Shown here: positions 10,686 through 21,091 of the stretch, in pieces
Layout of the letters: every line of letters begins with the position of its first letter
How positions within the stretch are numbered: position 1 is the first letter of the stretch
Source of the DNA: Dactylis glomerata
Taxonomy: Eukaryota > Streptophyta > Magnoliopsida > Poales > Poaceae
Assembly: GCA_007115705.1 (NCBI GenBank)
Contig: QXEO01000553.1
Coordinates: 12,202,491 to 12,266,490, forward strand
DNA length: 64,000 bases
Reading direction: 5' to 3'
Position numbers and translations under genes: made by a program
The notes under the pieces: generated by a model
Told to the model about the DNA's origin: nothing
Seen by the model: the letters and a program-made list of their open reading frames with translations, nothing else
Databases searched by the model: none

Positions 10686-12115
10686 TCCCTGAGCCCACGT
10701 GATGTTGACCCTTGCCCTCCCCACCTCGCCACCCATCTGCTCCGGCACCCCGTTCCACATCGGATCTTGGCATGGCTGCCCCAGCCCCGTGCCCCGCTCG
10801 TATAGAAAAAAACATGAATAAGAGACTTCGCTCCATAACCCATTCTCCATTCTCCCCATCGACGGCGACCGACAGCTCGCGCCCCTACCTCCCACCGCTG
10901 AGCTCGGTGGCTGCGCCCTCCCGCTGCTGGCTTCAAACACTTCCCACTCCCTGCCGCTGCTGCCAATTAGATCGCGCCGGGCGGTGCCCCTGCTGTTCCC
11001 CACCGCCCGTCCTCGATTCTGGTCGCCGGAGAGCCCGAAGAAGCACCGAAGACCAGGCTAGAGGAGGAGGCTCGCGGAAGTCCATGTGACTCAGAGCTAG
11101 ACGCGCGCCGGACGGAAGGTGCAGACCTCGTCTCCAACGAAACCATGTCCACACCCATAGCGCGTTTGATGACCCCATAACGCCGGCCACCTGCTCCCGC
11201 TGCTCAATTGCTCAGCTTTACACAATGGGCTGGTGAGTGCTCTATCATCTCTCATCAATTTAGAGACCATTCTCCTCGAACTAATTTGCTAGATAGTTTA
11301 TGATGAGAGCTTTTTTATCTACTTTACAAGATTCTGTACCATCCGTCATGCTGTTGTCATGCTTCTGCTTTGCTTAATTTATCCCTTAAACTTTCTTATA
11401 ATATAACTCATATATTCAATATGGCATGGTTCAGTTAAGATTCAATTGTGTCTGCCTTATGCTACTCCAATGCATGGTTTAGCTTAACTTTGCTGCTGAG
11501 ATATAAGCTGAGAGATTCAGCATAAACATTGAATCTGAAAGTAAGTGACAGATAAAGCAAAATAAAGAAGTTACCTGGACTTAGACATAGATCAAGGCTA
11601 CTATTTGAAAGTAGCTTAAATTTGCTGCTGAGATACAAAGCTATATTATATAGAACACCATGCCTGTTCTCTCTGGAATTTCAAACATATGGTAAGGAAG
11701 GCCGTACCCTTTTTTTCTCTCGTGAGTGCAGGGCATGCTGATGCCCAGAAGACTCCTGTGGCTCTCAGTCATGCTTATAATCCAACTTAAAGTTCAAGTA
11801 TTTAAAAGAATAACAGCAGCGTGACATACAAGAATTAAGTATTCTGACATTGCAATACTTGGTACTGTTCTCAGCTTCTAAGTAAACCTGTTAGGCATTT
11901 AGAACCAACCGTAAGCATGATAGTCCAAGTATTGTCTCAAAATTTAGAACCAGCATCACATTCGCCCTCTTTCATGCTTATATATATAGTTTGGTCTGAA
12001 CAAAACCTGCAAATGAACAAGATAATGGTTCGCATCAGAAGTAGTTATCTATACACAACAACATAGATGCAAATAAACTTAGAATAACGCACCTGCCTCA
12101 CCCGTCCAAAACATC
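10686..12115. other. Unassigned DNA between the copia and CACTA elements
   Basis: A GC-rich part (10690-11220) holds several overlapping short frames in different phases and no recognised domain. It ends near ATGGGCTGGTGAGT (about 11225), which resembles a splice donor. AT-rich sequence with intron-like composition follows (11230-12115). It could be the 5' end of a host gene, but there is no decisive evidence. Confidence 0.35.
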
Positions 12116-12118
12116 TCT
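12116..12118. repeat. Left target-site duplication of CACTA element (TCT)
   Basis: TCT directly precedes CACTACAG. The same TCT follows the right terminus at 56139-56141. A 3-bp duplication is the CACTA superfamily signature. Confidence 0.9.
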
Positions 12119-12540
12119 CACTACAGCACGTAACGCCTATGCCGACGGCCGACGGCCGTCGGGTCAGCCACTGAAGGCCGTCGGGCCAGGCTGACCCGAC
12201 AGCAGCCGTCGGCGTAGCCCCGTCGGCGTAATCTGGCGTCGGGTCAGCCATGGAGGCCGTCGGGTCAGGTCACCACCGTCGGGTTAGCCTAGCGCCGACG
12301 GTCGGCTGGATGCCGTCGGTCAAAAAATGCCGTCGGGTCAGCTGTCAGTGGGTCCCAGCGCCGTCTAACGGCGTCCAGCCTCTATGCCGACGGCAGTGCC
12401 GTCGGCTAAGCTTAGCAGGCCGGTCGGCCCACCAGCACGTGGTTTCAGCCTGTTTTTCCTGCAGGGGCTATGCCGACGGAATTGCCGTCGGGTTAGGCAG
12501 GGCTAACCCGACGGCAATGCCGTCGGCGCTCCTGGCATTG
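12119..12540. repeat. Left terminus and subterminal repeats of CACTA
   Basis: After CACTACAG come at least a dozen CCGACGG/CCGTCGG words in both orientations, often as GCCGTCGGGTCAG or CTGACCCGACGG. In En/Spm elements such motifs bind the TNPA-type protein and are needed for excision; that role is inferred here from position and density. Confidence 0.88.
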
Positions 12541-12758
12541 TTTTTTTTTTTGAATTTTGGTTTCCAACGGGTTATTTAGCAGGCTATTTCGCAGGCAGGC
12601 AATATAATAAAACAAATATACAAATGCATCATGTTATCACACATTCATATGCATAGTATCACACACATAGTATCACATATCACACACATAGTATCATGCA
12701 TACATAGTATCACATATCCAACATCGTGCATACATAGTACCGCCCACACACGCTCACA
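12541..12758. repeat. 3' flank of TNPA-like gene with short tandem repeat
   Basis: After a T-run the sequence at about 12632-12745 repeats words such as CATAGTATCACACA and CATAGTATCACATATC five or more times. It lies just past the TNPA-like stop codon and would be in that gene's 3' UTR. Confidence 0.6.
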
Positions 12759-14931
12759 CTACCTAGTCGGCGATGACCCCATTTCTGACCTAGTGAAATT
12801 TGGAAAGCGCTCGTCGACCGCGGTCGCCGTATCTCCAACGGAAGACCCAGGAGAAGCCGAAGGAGTACGACGAGCACTTGGATGAATCGGCGTGATCTCT
12901 CGTGACGTACTCGGCGTGGCCCCGTCACCACCAAACTCGGCGTTCCGAGAACGGCCCATTCTCTACATGTTTTGAACAAGAGTTAGCAACTTGCGACACG
13001 TTGGCATAGAGAAGGAGCAAGTATGCACGTTGGAGAAGAACTTACCGGGGTCTGTGCGTAGTACTGGGCAGCGAAGGCTTCCTTGTGTTGGCACACTGGG
13101 TTAGGCCCCGGCTCAGGTGGCCGCTCTAAGTCTAGCGCCGCGCTCCGCTCTCCAGTTCTAAGGAACATCTTCACCGCCTGTAAGATAGTTTGGATGTCAG
13201 ATAATGCAGAGATAAAGGTTCAAAGTAGCTAGGATAAAAACAAGACGGCTCATCTTTTGCAAAGGTTTGAAACTTACATCGGTGGACTCTAGGAGGTACG
13301 TATCGAAGACACGTCTCTTCTGCTCCCACGCATCTAGTTCGGCCCGATATGCCGCATAGTAGGCATCGTATGCCGCCTCGAACTCAGGCTACAATGTCAA
13401 AATTCATGAATTCTCGTCAACTTAGCCATTTTAGGGATGAATGTTAGAAAGATGATGAAAATGAGAACTTACATCGACCCGTGTAGTAGTCCTGCGAGGT
13501 GGCGGTGGCGGGACAGAGGGGCAGTCGGCGGTGAGGGTAGCTTTCACACGCGTGAGGGTCGTGGTAGGCTGGATCACCGCATTAAGAATGCGGTAACGGC
13601 CATGCTGCCGGCCACGCCCCGAGACGATCACCGAAGTCTCATCAACCTCAACCGCCGCGGGGTCATCCACCTCTGGATGGAAACCCTGCAAAGTACTCGA
13701 GTACAAAGAGAAGTCCTCCGCGGTGTTGCCGTAGAACAGAGGGAGCGCAGGCTGAGGCTCGCGGAGGTCGGGAGGCGCAAGCCTCATCGCCAACCACACT
13801 TGCATGTCAGTGGGCATCACGCCGGTCTCACGAAACTGCATCGCGAAAGAGATATAACGGTTATCAAGTAGGTACATGAGGGGAAATAAATACAAGATGT
13901 TTGAGGGTAAATAAATACCATCTTTGCCTTGAAGCGATCATGGTTCTTGTTGCCCGCATTGTGTGTTCCCTCGGTGCCGTGGTTTGCCTTGTTCCGCGAG
14001 CTCACATCGTTGAAGGCCTCGTTCTTCCCCATCCACCTCAGGGCAAGCTCCCTCCACACCTCCACTTTCTCATCGGCCCACAAGGGGCGAACCTGAAAAA
14101 TGAACATACGGAGTCAGTTGAGGAGCAGATAATGCAATTGCAACTTGGAAGCACATTGCCAATTTACTTACCGATACATAATCATCTAGCAACATCGGAG
14201 GCGGATCATTGATAAGCTCATGCTTTGTCATCGTCCTGCCCAGCTTCTCGGCCAAGTAGTGGTTCATGGACGTGTGCTTCCGATTGTAGAACTGCTGGCG
14301 TGTCAGCTTCTTACACGCCCTCTGCAAAGTCGCGGCCGCCAACTCCCGATGCTCTGGAAGCACCCTGTGCCACTTCTGCACATCATGCATAAAAATTTGT
14401 GAGGGTCATGGGCTAGCATGGTGAGTTCATGAACTATGAATGGAATTCATAAAGTATATGCACTTACCCAAAACTTGGCGATCACAGCATCAGAAGCTTT
14501 CCCAAAGCCAACACAATCTGTGGCCTCATAGTCCGCCCAATGGATGGCAAGCTTAGGCACGCCGCCGGGGGACCACTGTGTACAAGCCCGGCCAATACAT
14601 CCTAATGGCAGCTCCAAGCAAGCCATTAGGAAGTCAGGCCCCGTGCGGAACGATCCAATTGCTGCATAATAATCAAACATTAGTACATGCCAATAATGAA
14701 ATTACATGTTCAAAATTAGTATAGACACTTACTCAACGCCGTTAGGCTCAATGAGGAGCTTGCCCTCCTCGGTGCTAGGTTCCTTGCTCGGATGTGGAAC
14801 ACAAGCTTCCCCATGAACCTTGTGCTTCTTGGGCTGCGGAACCCCCGTCGCCCCCACCCCTCCATCCCCTCCCCCTCCATCCCCTCCCCCTCCATCCCCT
14901 CCTGTGTATCCTCCATCTCCTCTACCTCCAT
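12759..14931 (-). CDS. TNPA-like protein (Transposase_24 / Ptta En/Spm family), spliced
   Basis: Eight exons can be drawn on the minus strand with GT-AG borders: 14931-14733, 14661-14468, 14375-14172, 14092-13919, 13835-13473, 13388-13278, 13177-13046 and 12962-12759. Exons 2-8 join with no stop or phase error; all junctions after exon 2 are phase 0. Family marks are PKLAIHWADYE and VIAKFW (exon 2), PLWADEKVEVWRELALRWM and SSRNKANHGTEGTHN (exon 4), and SVIVSGRGRQHGRYRI then LTRVKATL (exon 5), matching the DNA-binding accessory protein of CACTA elements that binds subterminal repeats. The product would be about 526 aa. Exon 1 is uncertain: ATG 14931 is in phase, but the coding-like words KLLIEPNGVE lie in another frame there, and an acidic stretch up to ATG 15180 changes frame at G-runs. 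Function may therefore be lost at the N terminus. Confidence 0.75.
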
Positions 14932-15280
14932 AGACCGCGAGTGGGAAGCCACGTCGCCAGAAGCGGAGGGTAGGTCAGACAGAGGTGACTCTCCACCAAC
15001 TCGTCCTCGTCCTCCCACTCCACCAACTCATCCTCGTCCTCGTCCTCCCACTCCACCACCTCATCCTTGTCCTCATCCCCCCCCCTCCGTCTCCTCCTCC
15101 CGCGTCTCCTCCTCCTCCTCCGTCTCCTCCGTCTCCTCATCCTCGGCCTCGTCCTCACCCTCGTCCCACGTCTCCTCCATCTCTAAGACGCGGCGGCAGA
15201 CGAGGTTCTCTTCTACTTCTTGTTATCTTCTGTTGCTGCATCGTATTAAGCAGGGAGGACGGCGATTGCTTGCTCATATT
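14932..15280 (-). pseudogene. Acidic, frame-shifted 5' part of the TNPA-like gene
   Basis: From ATG 15178-15180 the minus strand encodes a Glu/Asp-rich run (MEETWDEGEDEAEDEE), a common N-terminal property of these proteins. The acidic reading continues in another frame after a C/G homopolymer near 15076-15086 (EDEDELVEWEDEDELVES) and changes again near 15000. The sequence is a GAG/GAC microsatellite, so replication slippage (or sequencing error in homopolymers) explains the breaks. An alternative ATG lies near 15275. Confidence 0.5.
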
Positions 15281-15314
15281 GATCAATCACCTGCATTGAA
15301 AAATAATAAACAAT

Positions 15315-15523
15315 TAAGATATGAAGATAAATACAAAGCATGGCAAGATATGAAGATAAATACAAAGCATGGCAAGATATGAAGATAAACACAAAGCATG
15401 GCAAGATATGAAGATAAATATAAAGCATGGCAAGATATGAAGATAAATACTAAGCATGGCAAGATATGAAGATAAATACTTAGCATGGCAAGATATGAAG
15501 ATAAATACTAAGCATGCAAGATA
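15315..15523. repeat. 29-bp minisatellite, seven copies
   Basis: The word AAGATATGAAGATAAA recurs at about 15315, 15344, 15373, 15402, 15431, 15460 and 15489, exactly 29 bp apart, each followed by TAC(A/T)AAGCATGGC-like sequence with few changes. It lies between the two transposase genes and is not coding. Confidence 0.93.
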
Positions 15524-15550
15524 AAATGACACTAAGACATAAAAAGACCC

Positions 15551-18500
15551 TCACCTCGAATCATCGCTCTCATAATCAGGGTTTTCATTATCATTATCAC
15601 TATCACTATCACTATCACTATCACGTGAGTATCTTGGAAGCTCATCGCATGGTGGAGGCTCATGAACGATGCCATTGTTCGCATGTAACTTGGAGAGCAT
15701 GTCAATGTCCTTTAGATCTACCATTGTCTCGCCACGAGGTTGTGCATCATTCTCAAGGTCCTCAAGACCACCCATTTGTAAGTCAAAGTTCCCGAAGGTC
15801 TCTTGCTCTTGATAGAAAATTCCCTTATATGTTACAGGGTCAATGTTGTTGTAATCTTCGACAGAGGGCATGGGTAGCTTACCATGTGGAGATACCTGGA
15901 ACACGACTTCCCAGCCGTTGAGTTCCACTTTCTGGCATGGGTAGGGCAAATAGTAAACTTGCTTGGCTTGGTGAGCCACAACAAACACATCCGCTCCGCT
16001 ATAGGTGGTTGAAGGCCTAACCTCAACTAACCCAATGGAAGGGGTAATTCTTTGTCCACTGTGTGGGTCGAACCAGTGGCATTTGAACACAACGAGGTTG
16101 AGCTCTATGTTCGTTTGATCGAACGTCAGCTCATATACATTCTCTAACCTTCCGTAATAATCGAATCCATCGGCTCCTTTGGTGAAGACCCCGGTATTAA
16201 CAGTTTTTGCATTAAGTCGACTCTTCTGGTGAAACTCTGTATGAAAGCGATACCCATTGACATCAAACTTCTCATACTTCTTGACTTTACGGCTAAAACC
16301 TTGGGAAACACATCTCAACTCATCCGTCATCTCAATGTTGGGATCCGCTCCCTACAAGTTCAGTTCAAATTGTTTTGTGCATTAATTACGTGTAAAAGGG
16401 ACAAGTCACGGATTGCAAAGTAAGAAGGACAGGTTAGAAATTACTTTGTCCCTGAACCAAGCCGAGAATTTTTTCTTTCTAGGGGCACCCTCTTTTAGAA
16501 GAGTGTCCACCTCCACGGCATCGGGACCCGTCGTTCCCGACCAGTGTTCATCAATAAATTGGCTAAAAGGAGAAAATAAGTATTAGACCGAAACGAAGTT
16601 ACTAGTTGCAAAGTAATATGTTCACCATTTTACCTGGCAAAATCGACAACTTCATTCATGTTCATAAGCACATATAGCATTATGCAATCCTTCTCTTCAT
16701 TGGTGATGATATAATTTTTTGAGCCACCGGCCTTGCCACCAGGACATTGCAAGAGGAGGAGCTTGGGACTATGCTTGGGCTCATCGACATTGTACCGAGA
16801 GACCTGGTTATGCAGAGTGGGAACATCATCGGCATAGTAAGTTGTCGAGGCGTTTGCCATCTCCTCAAGCTGAGTTGCCTCAACTATGCATGCTTCAATC
16901 TTAGCTTTGTTTCCACATTTGTATCGAATATACTTGAACTCTCTCTCTCAATACAGAACTGCCAACGAAACTGCACCGGTCCACCCAAGAGTGCCTCGTT
17001 CGCGAGATGAACAACGAGATTTGCCATCGGAGTAAAGAAGCCTGGGGGAAGATCGTCTCTAACTTGCATAGCAACTCCGGCACTAGATCATGCAGCTTCT
17101 CAATCATCAGGGGACATATCTGCTTAGCACAGAGCGTGCGGAAAAAATGACTCAACTCCGCAAGAACTCGCCAGACATGCTCGGGGAGATACCCTCGAAC
17201 CATCACCGGCATCAGCCGCTCAATCCATATATGATAGTCGTGACTCTTGAGCCCGGTGACTTTTCCTTTTACAAGATTGACTCCCTTACTCATATTCGAA
17301 CAATAACCATCAGGGAACATCACGGTGTATTTGAGCCACTTGAAAGCCTCCTTCTTTTGGATGTTATCAAGACAGAAGTTGGAATGCGGCTTGAACCAAT
17401 TTGTTTGATTGCGGTCAGGAGGCTGCATGTGTAATTTTGTCCTATCACATAGCTGCTCAACATCGACTCTAGCCTTGACATTATCCTTTGACTTGCCAGC
17501 AATATTCAAGACTGTGTGAAAGATGGACTCTGCGACATTCTTTTCGGTGTGCATCACATCGATGTTATGGGGAAGTTCGAGGTCCTTGTAATACTCGAGC
17601 TGAGTTAAGCCTGCCACGTGAGTCCAGTTATGCGTTTGACCATATCCCTCAAATTGCGGGCCACCTCCCTCGTTAGGCAGGAGAGCCCGTAGCTCGGCAT
17701 CAACAGTTGTACCATCGAACGTAGGTATCTCCTTTTCTTCAAGCACAACTTTGCCCTTCGTGAAGTTCTTTTTGTCTTCTCTGAACCGATGCCCTCTTTT
17801 AAGGAGCTGTCGATGCATGTCAAAGGAGGTACGTTTGTGACCCGCATTTAGCCAAAGGAACTCAAGTCGGTGCCTACACATTGGGAATGGGAACTTACCA
17901 GCTGTACACCAACCGCAGAATAGGGCATACCCGGGTAGGTCGTGCATGGAATAGTGGATCCAAACTTTCATGAGGAAGTTTGTCTTTGATGCTCGATCAT
18001 ATGTCAACATCCCGTGGTGCCAAGAGTGGTTCAAATCATCAACAAGCGGCTGCATATAGACACTCAGATTCTTCCCCGGGTAGTCGGGCCCTGGAATGAC
18101 CAGCGACAGGAATATGGTCTTCCTTTGCATTAGGACTCCGGGAGGGAGATTGAGCGGAATAACAAACATGGGCCAGCAGCTGTACGATGAAGCCAACATA
18201 CCATATGGATTGAATCCATCGGTTGCTATCGCAATCCTGACATTCCGAGCATCTGCTGCCTCATTGGGGTGTTTGTCATCAAAGTTCTTCCATGCCTTAC
18301 CATCAGATGGATGACCCATCTTTATCTTTCCGTGCTCGTCCGGGTATCTCTTCCCCTTCTTATGCCACATCATCTGTGTGGCAGACTCCTCTGACATGTA
18401 AAGCCGCTGGATTCTTTTTATGAATGGGAGATAACGAAGAATCTTCACGACGACTTTTGTCTGCTTCTTCTGACCATCAGGTCCCTTTACCTCATGATAC

Positions 18501-19243
18501 CTAGAGGCCCCACACTTTTTACAGTACTTGTTATCCGCAAACTCTTTTTGAAACAGAAGGCAACCTTTAGGACAGTAATCTATCTTTTCATAATCCATGC
18601 TGAGCGCTTTCAGAATTTTCTTTGTTTCATACATGGTTTTAGGCATGCAATGTCCTTCGGGCAACAGGTTACTAGTAGTTCTCAAACCCGCTTCATAGCT
18701 TGCTCAGGTGTTGCCATACTGGACCTTGTTGGCTAGAGCTTGCGAGATGGCATCGAGCTGAGAAATTTTTGCACCCTCATACAGAGGCCTCTTAGCCGCG
18801 GCCATCATATCATAGAAGGCCTTCGCGGTTGGCTCTGGTTCCTCCGGTTCTGGCGGTTCCTCTGGTTCTGACGGTTCCTCCTGTGTAGGTGGTGAATCTG
18901 GCATGTACGCATCATGGAGATCATCTAGCAAGTATCTAATCCCATCATCCTCATTGCCATCGATTCGCTGTCGCATCACCTCACCTCTATCATGGTCGTA
19001 CTGAGAAAAGTCGACCGAGGTAACATAGTTAGGCATATACCCATGCAACCAAAGGTGCTTGGTCATATCATCCTTTCCCTGACGATGACGCCTGTTGCAC
19101 CGAGTGCAAGGACAACTTGGATGAACACCTCACTTTGAACCATGTGCCAACTCCTTCACTAATAAATCTGTCTTCGATACCCACTCAGCTGTTTTTTCAG
19201 TCGCACTAATATGGCCACTGTACATCCACCCATTATCAGCCAT
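15551..19243 (-). pseudogene. TNP2-like CACTA transposase (Transposase_21), disrupted
   Basis: Three exons with GT-AG borders and matching phases: 19243-16634, 16562-16445 and 16351-15551 (about 1,176 codons). From the start: the transposase-associated domain (MADNGWMYSG, then CPCTRCN), a charged PPEPEEPEP linker, the TNP2/Transposase_21 core with YCPKGCLLF..CKKCGASRY, LPFIKRIQRLYM, ATDGFNPYG, HNIDVMHTEKNV and KSHDYHIWIERLMP, a following DUF4218-like part (GGPVQFRWQFCIERE, STTYYADDVPTLHN), then a DUF4216-like C terminus (VNGYRFHTEFH, VVFKCHWFDP, VYYLPYP) with a Ser-Asp tail. Four lesions: TGA at 19130-19132, TGA at 18704-18706, a one-base shift in a C-run near 17045, and an extra dinucleotide in a GA run at 16939-16949. 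The core domain is otherwise well kept, so decay is recent. The enzyme would cut and join the element's ends. Confidence 0.93.
15590..15623. repeat. ATCACT hexanucleotide microsatellite in the TNP2 C terminus
   Basis: About five ATCACT/ATTATC units encode the alternating Ser-Asp tail on the minus strand. The run stays in frame. Confidence 0.8.
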
Positions 19244-19405
19244 CCTCTGTTTTGTAGGTAGCCAAACAACAAATATAGCATTTCATATCAAATAATAGCT
19301 TGAAATTAAATGCATCTTATTTTTATTTACTACCGGGTAGAACACATGCATCAACCAACATCTCTACTAGGTGGGCTCCTAGCAGCCGCCGGATCCATAG
19401 ATTGA

Positions 19406-19576
19406 GTACATTCTCCATGCTCTACCTCGGTCCGAGATAGAATTTCGGCAGCACCTCCCCGCTGCTCTCTCGATACACGTCTCAATAAAAAGCCGAGAGG
19501 ATGTGTACCCGGAGAACAAAGGAGGAGGCGCTGCCGAAACTCTGACTCAGACCGGGGTAGGGCATGGAGAATGTAC
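19406..19576. repeat. Inverted repeat (hairpin) upstream of TNP2-like gene
   Basis: The left arm 19406-19458 (GTACATTCTCCATGC ... GGCAGCACCTCC) is the inverse of the right arm 19524-19576 (GGAGGCGCTGCCGAAA ... GCATGGAGAATGTAC), about 53 bp each with some mismatches and a 65-bp loop. It sits 160-330 bp 5' of the TNP2 start codon, in the probable leader or promoter. Confidence 0.8.
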
Positions 19577-20157
19577 CCAACTACGCATCCGCCGACTATC
19601 CCGTAAATGCCGCAAGGGTTACGGTTCAAAATATGCCAACCTCTAATGCATATTTATCTGCGTAATGCTTGCGAACGGGAAGTGACACCTAGGTTACGCG
19701 ACTCGACGAGAAATGGAATCTAGTGACATAAAAAATGCGGAGTTCGAGTTGACAATGTAGCTCACCCTCGGCTGTAGAGGAAGTAGTCGAACAACCGAGT
19801 GTCGAAGTCGTCACGGGGGGGGGGAGGTGCTCACGATGGGGCGGTCACGACGGGGCGGTCGCGACGGACGGTCACGATAGGGCCTATTTTCATTTCAATT
19901 AAAACAAATTAAAATTATTAAACAAATTCACATATGCATTTTGGTTTCCATTAATAATCAAATTCATTTCTATTTCTATTCATTTTCCATTTTATTTCTA
20001 TTTATATCCCATCGCATATATATGAACGCTCACATATATTCAAATTTTTAATTTTTATTATCCAATCTATTTTTATTTCTACTATTCTACTATTCAACTC
20101 TAATTACAACAATTAAAGAAAAAAAACACACAAAAACTTGCATACCTGCAAGGTTGG
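19577..20157. other. 5' region of TNP2 gene: G-rich 16-bp repeat and AT-rich stretch
   Basis: At about 19812-19882 a G-rich word (GGTCACGACGGGGC and variants) repeats about four times after a run of ten G. The remainder (19885-20150) is AT-rich with TTTCTATTTATTT-like words. No gene is seen. Confidence 0.55.
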
Positions 20158-20400
20158 GAGGAGGAGCTGGGGGCGGGGGCGGGCGGCCGGCGCAGGGTCG
20201 GGGATGCGCGGCCGGCGCGGGGCGCGGGGGGCAGGAGGAGCGGCGGCCGGCGCGGGGGGCGGGAGGCGCGGCAGCTGCGAGGGAGGCGCGGCGGCGGGGG
20301 TCGGGCGCGGCGACGGCGGGTGTCGGGCGCGGCGGCGGCGGGGGGGGGGCTCGGGCTCGGGAGGGAGAAGAAAGAAAGCAGAGGAGGCCGGCCTGGCCCC
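20158..20400. repeat. GC-rich minisatellite block, copy 1
   Basis: Made of GGCGCGGC/GCCGGCGCGG words, nearly pure G and C, ending in GGCCGGCCTGGCCCC. Long frames on the plus strand are a composition effect. The same block returns at 27725-28003 and, shortened, at 35148-35270. Confidence 0.88.
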
Positions 20401-20420
20401 CCGCGCTTATTAGGGTTCGA

Positions 20421-20470
20421 CCCTAAGCCGACGGCCCGACCTATGCCGACGGCATGCCGTCGGCTTAGGG
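20421..20470. repeat. Nested palindrome of CACTA subterminal motif, copy 1
   Basis: A perfect 15-bp inverted repeat, CCCTAAGCCGACGGC (20421-20435) against GCCGTCGGCTTAGGG (20456-20470), encloses the overlapping perfect 20-bp palindrome GCCGACGGCATGCCGTCGGC (20445-20464). It uses the same word as the transposon's subterminal repeats but is 36 kb from the right end. Confidence 0.92.
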
Positions 20471-20561
20471 TTTTAATTTTTTAATTTTTAATTTTTAATT
20501 TCTTTATTACATTTCTTTAAATTGATAATTAGGTTAATATTTTTATTCCCATGTGCATATG
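20471..20561. other. AT-rich block following the palindrome, copy 1
   Basis: A run of TTTTTAATTTTTAA words followed by TTTCTTTATTACATTTC. Near-identical blocks follow the palindromes at 28071-28160 and 35334-35420. Confidence 0.85.
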
Positions 20562-21091
20562 ACCTTAGTGCCGCCCTCCGGAGAATTCTAGGGGGGTAGA
20601 CCGCGCGGGTGCTGCTGGCTAGGGTTTCGCCCCAGAACGGGCTTCGGGGGCCCACATGCAACCCAAAGCATGCATGCGGACCTAACATGTGTGTGCATGT
20701 GTGTTGGTGGGTTGATGGGATCCAATAGCTATAGCTCCCCGGCCGCTCTCACCTGCCTCCCACGTACATATTGCTCCCGGCTCATGACTTAGAGGTGCAA
20801 ACTCCCACGTCGGTTCCACCGAGGGGAACCTTGTCCTAGGAATGGTCAAACCTATGCTTACCATGTTCATATGTCCTAACCAAAGCTAATGGAACACACT
20901 ACCCCACCTTAGTGCCGCCCTTCAGAGAAATCTAGGAGGGTAGACCGCGCGGGTGCTGCTCGCTAGGGTTTCGCCCCAGAAGGGGCTTCAGGGGCCCGCA
21001 TGCAACCAAGAGCATTCATGCGGACCTAACATGTGTGTGCATGTGTGTTGGTGGGTTGATGGGACCTAACATGTGTGTGCATGTGTAAACT
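20562..21091. repeat. Lineage-B monomers (about 347 bp), about 1.5 copies
   Basis: CCTTAGTGCCGCCCT recurs at 20562 and about 20909, giving a unit near 347 bp. It shares motif order with the main 351-bp monomer (GGTAGA, CTAGGGTTTCGCC, GCATGCATG, CCTAACATGTGTG, AAACTCCC, TATGTCCTAA) but with much sequence divergence, so B and A are related. The second unit passes into lineage A at the C-run near 21085-21100. Confidence 0.85.

Noticed and set aside
10712..11190. Host gene exon from ORFs of 85-144 aa
   Set aside because: Overlapping frames on both strands without domain support; a 5' leader is possible but not shown.
14716..15158. Independent acidic protein gene
   Set aside because: It is the microsatellite-rich 5' part of the TNPA-like gene, with frame changes at homopolymers.
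20138..20426. Glycine/alanine/arginine-rich ORFs (90 aa)
   Set aside because: They come from a GC minisatellite; both phases give similar low-complexity proteins.
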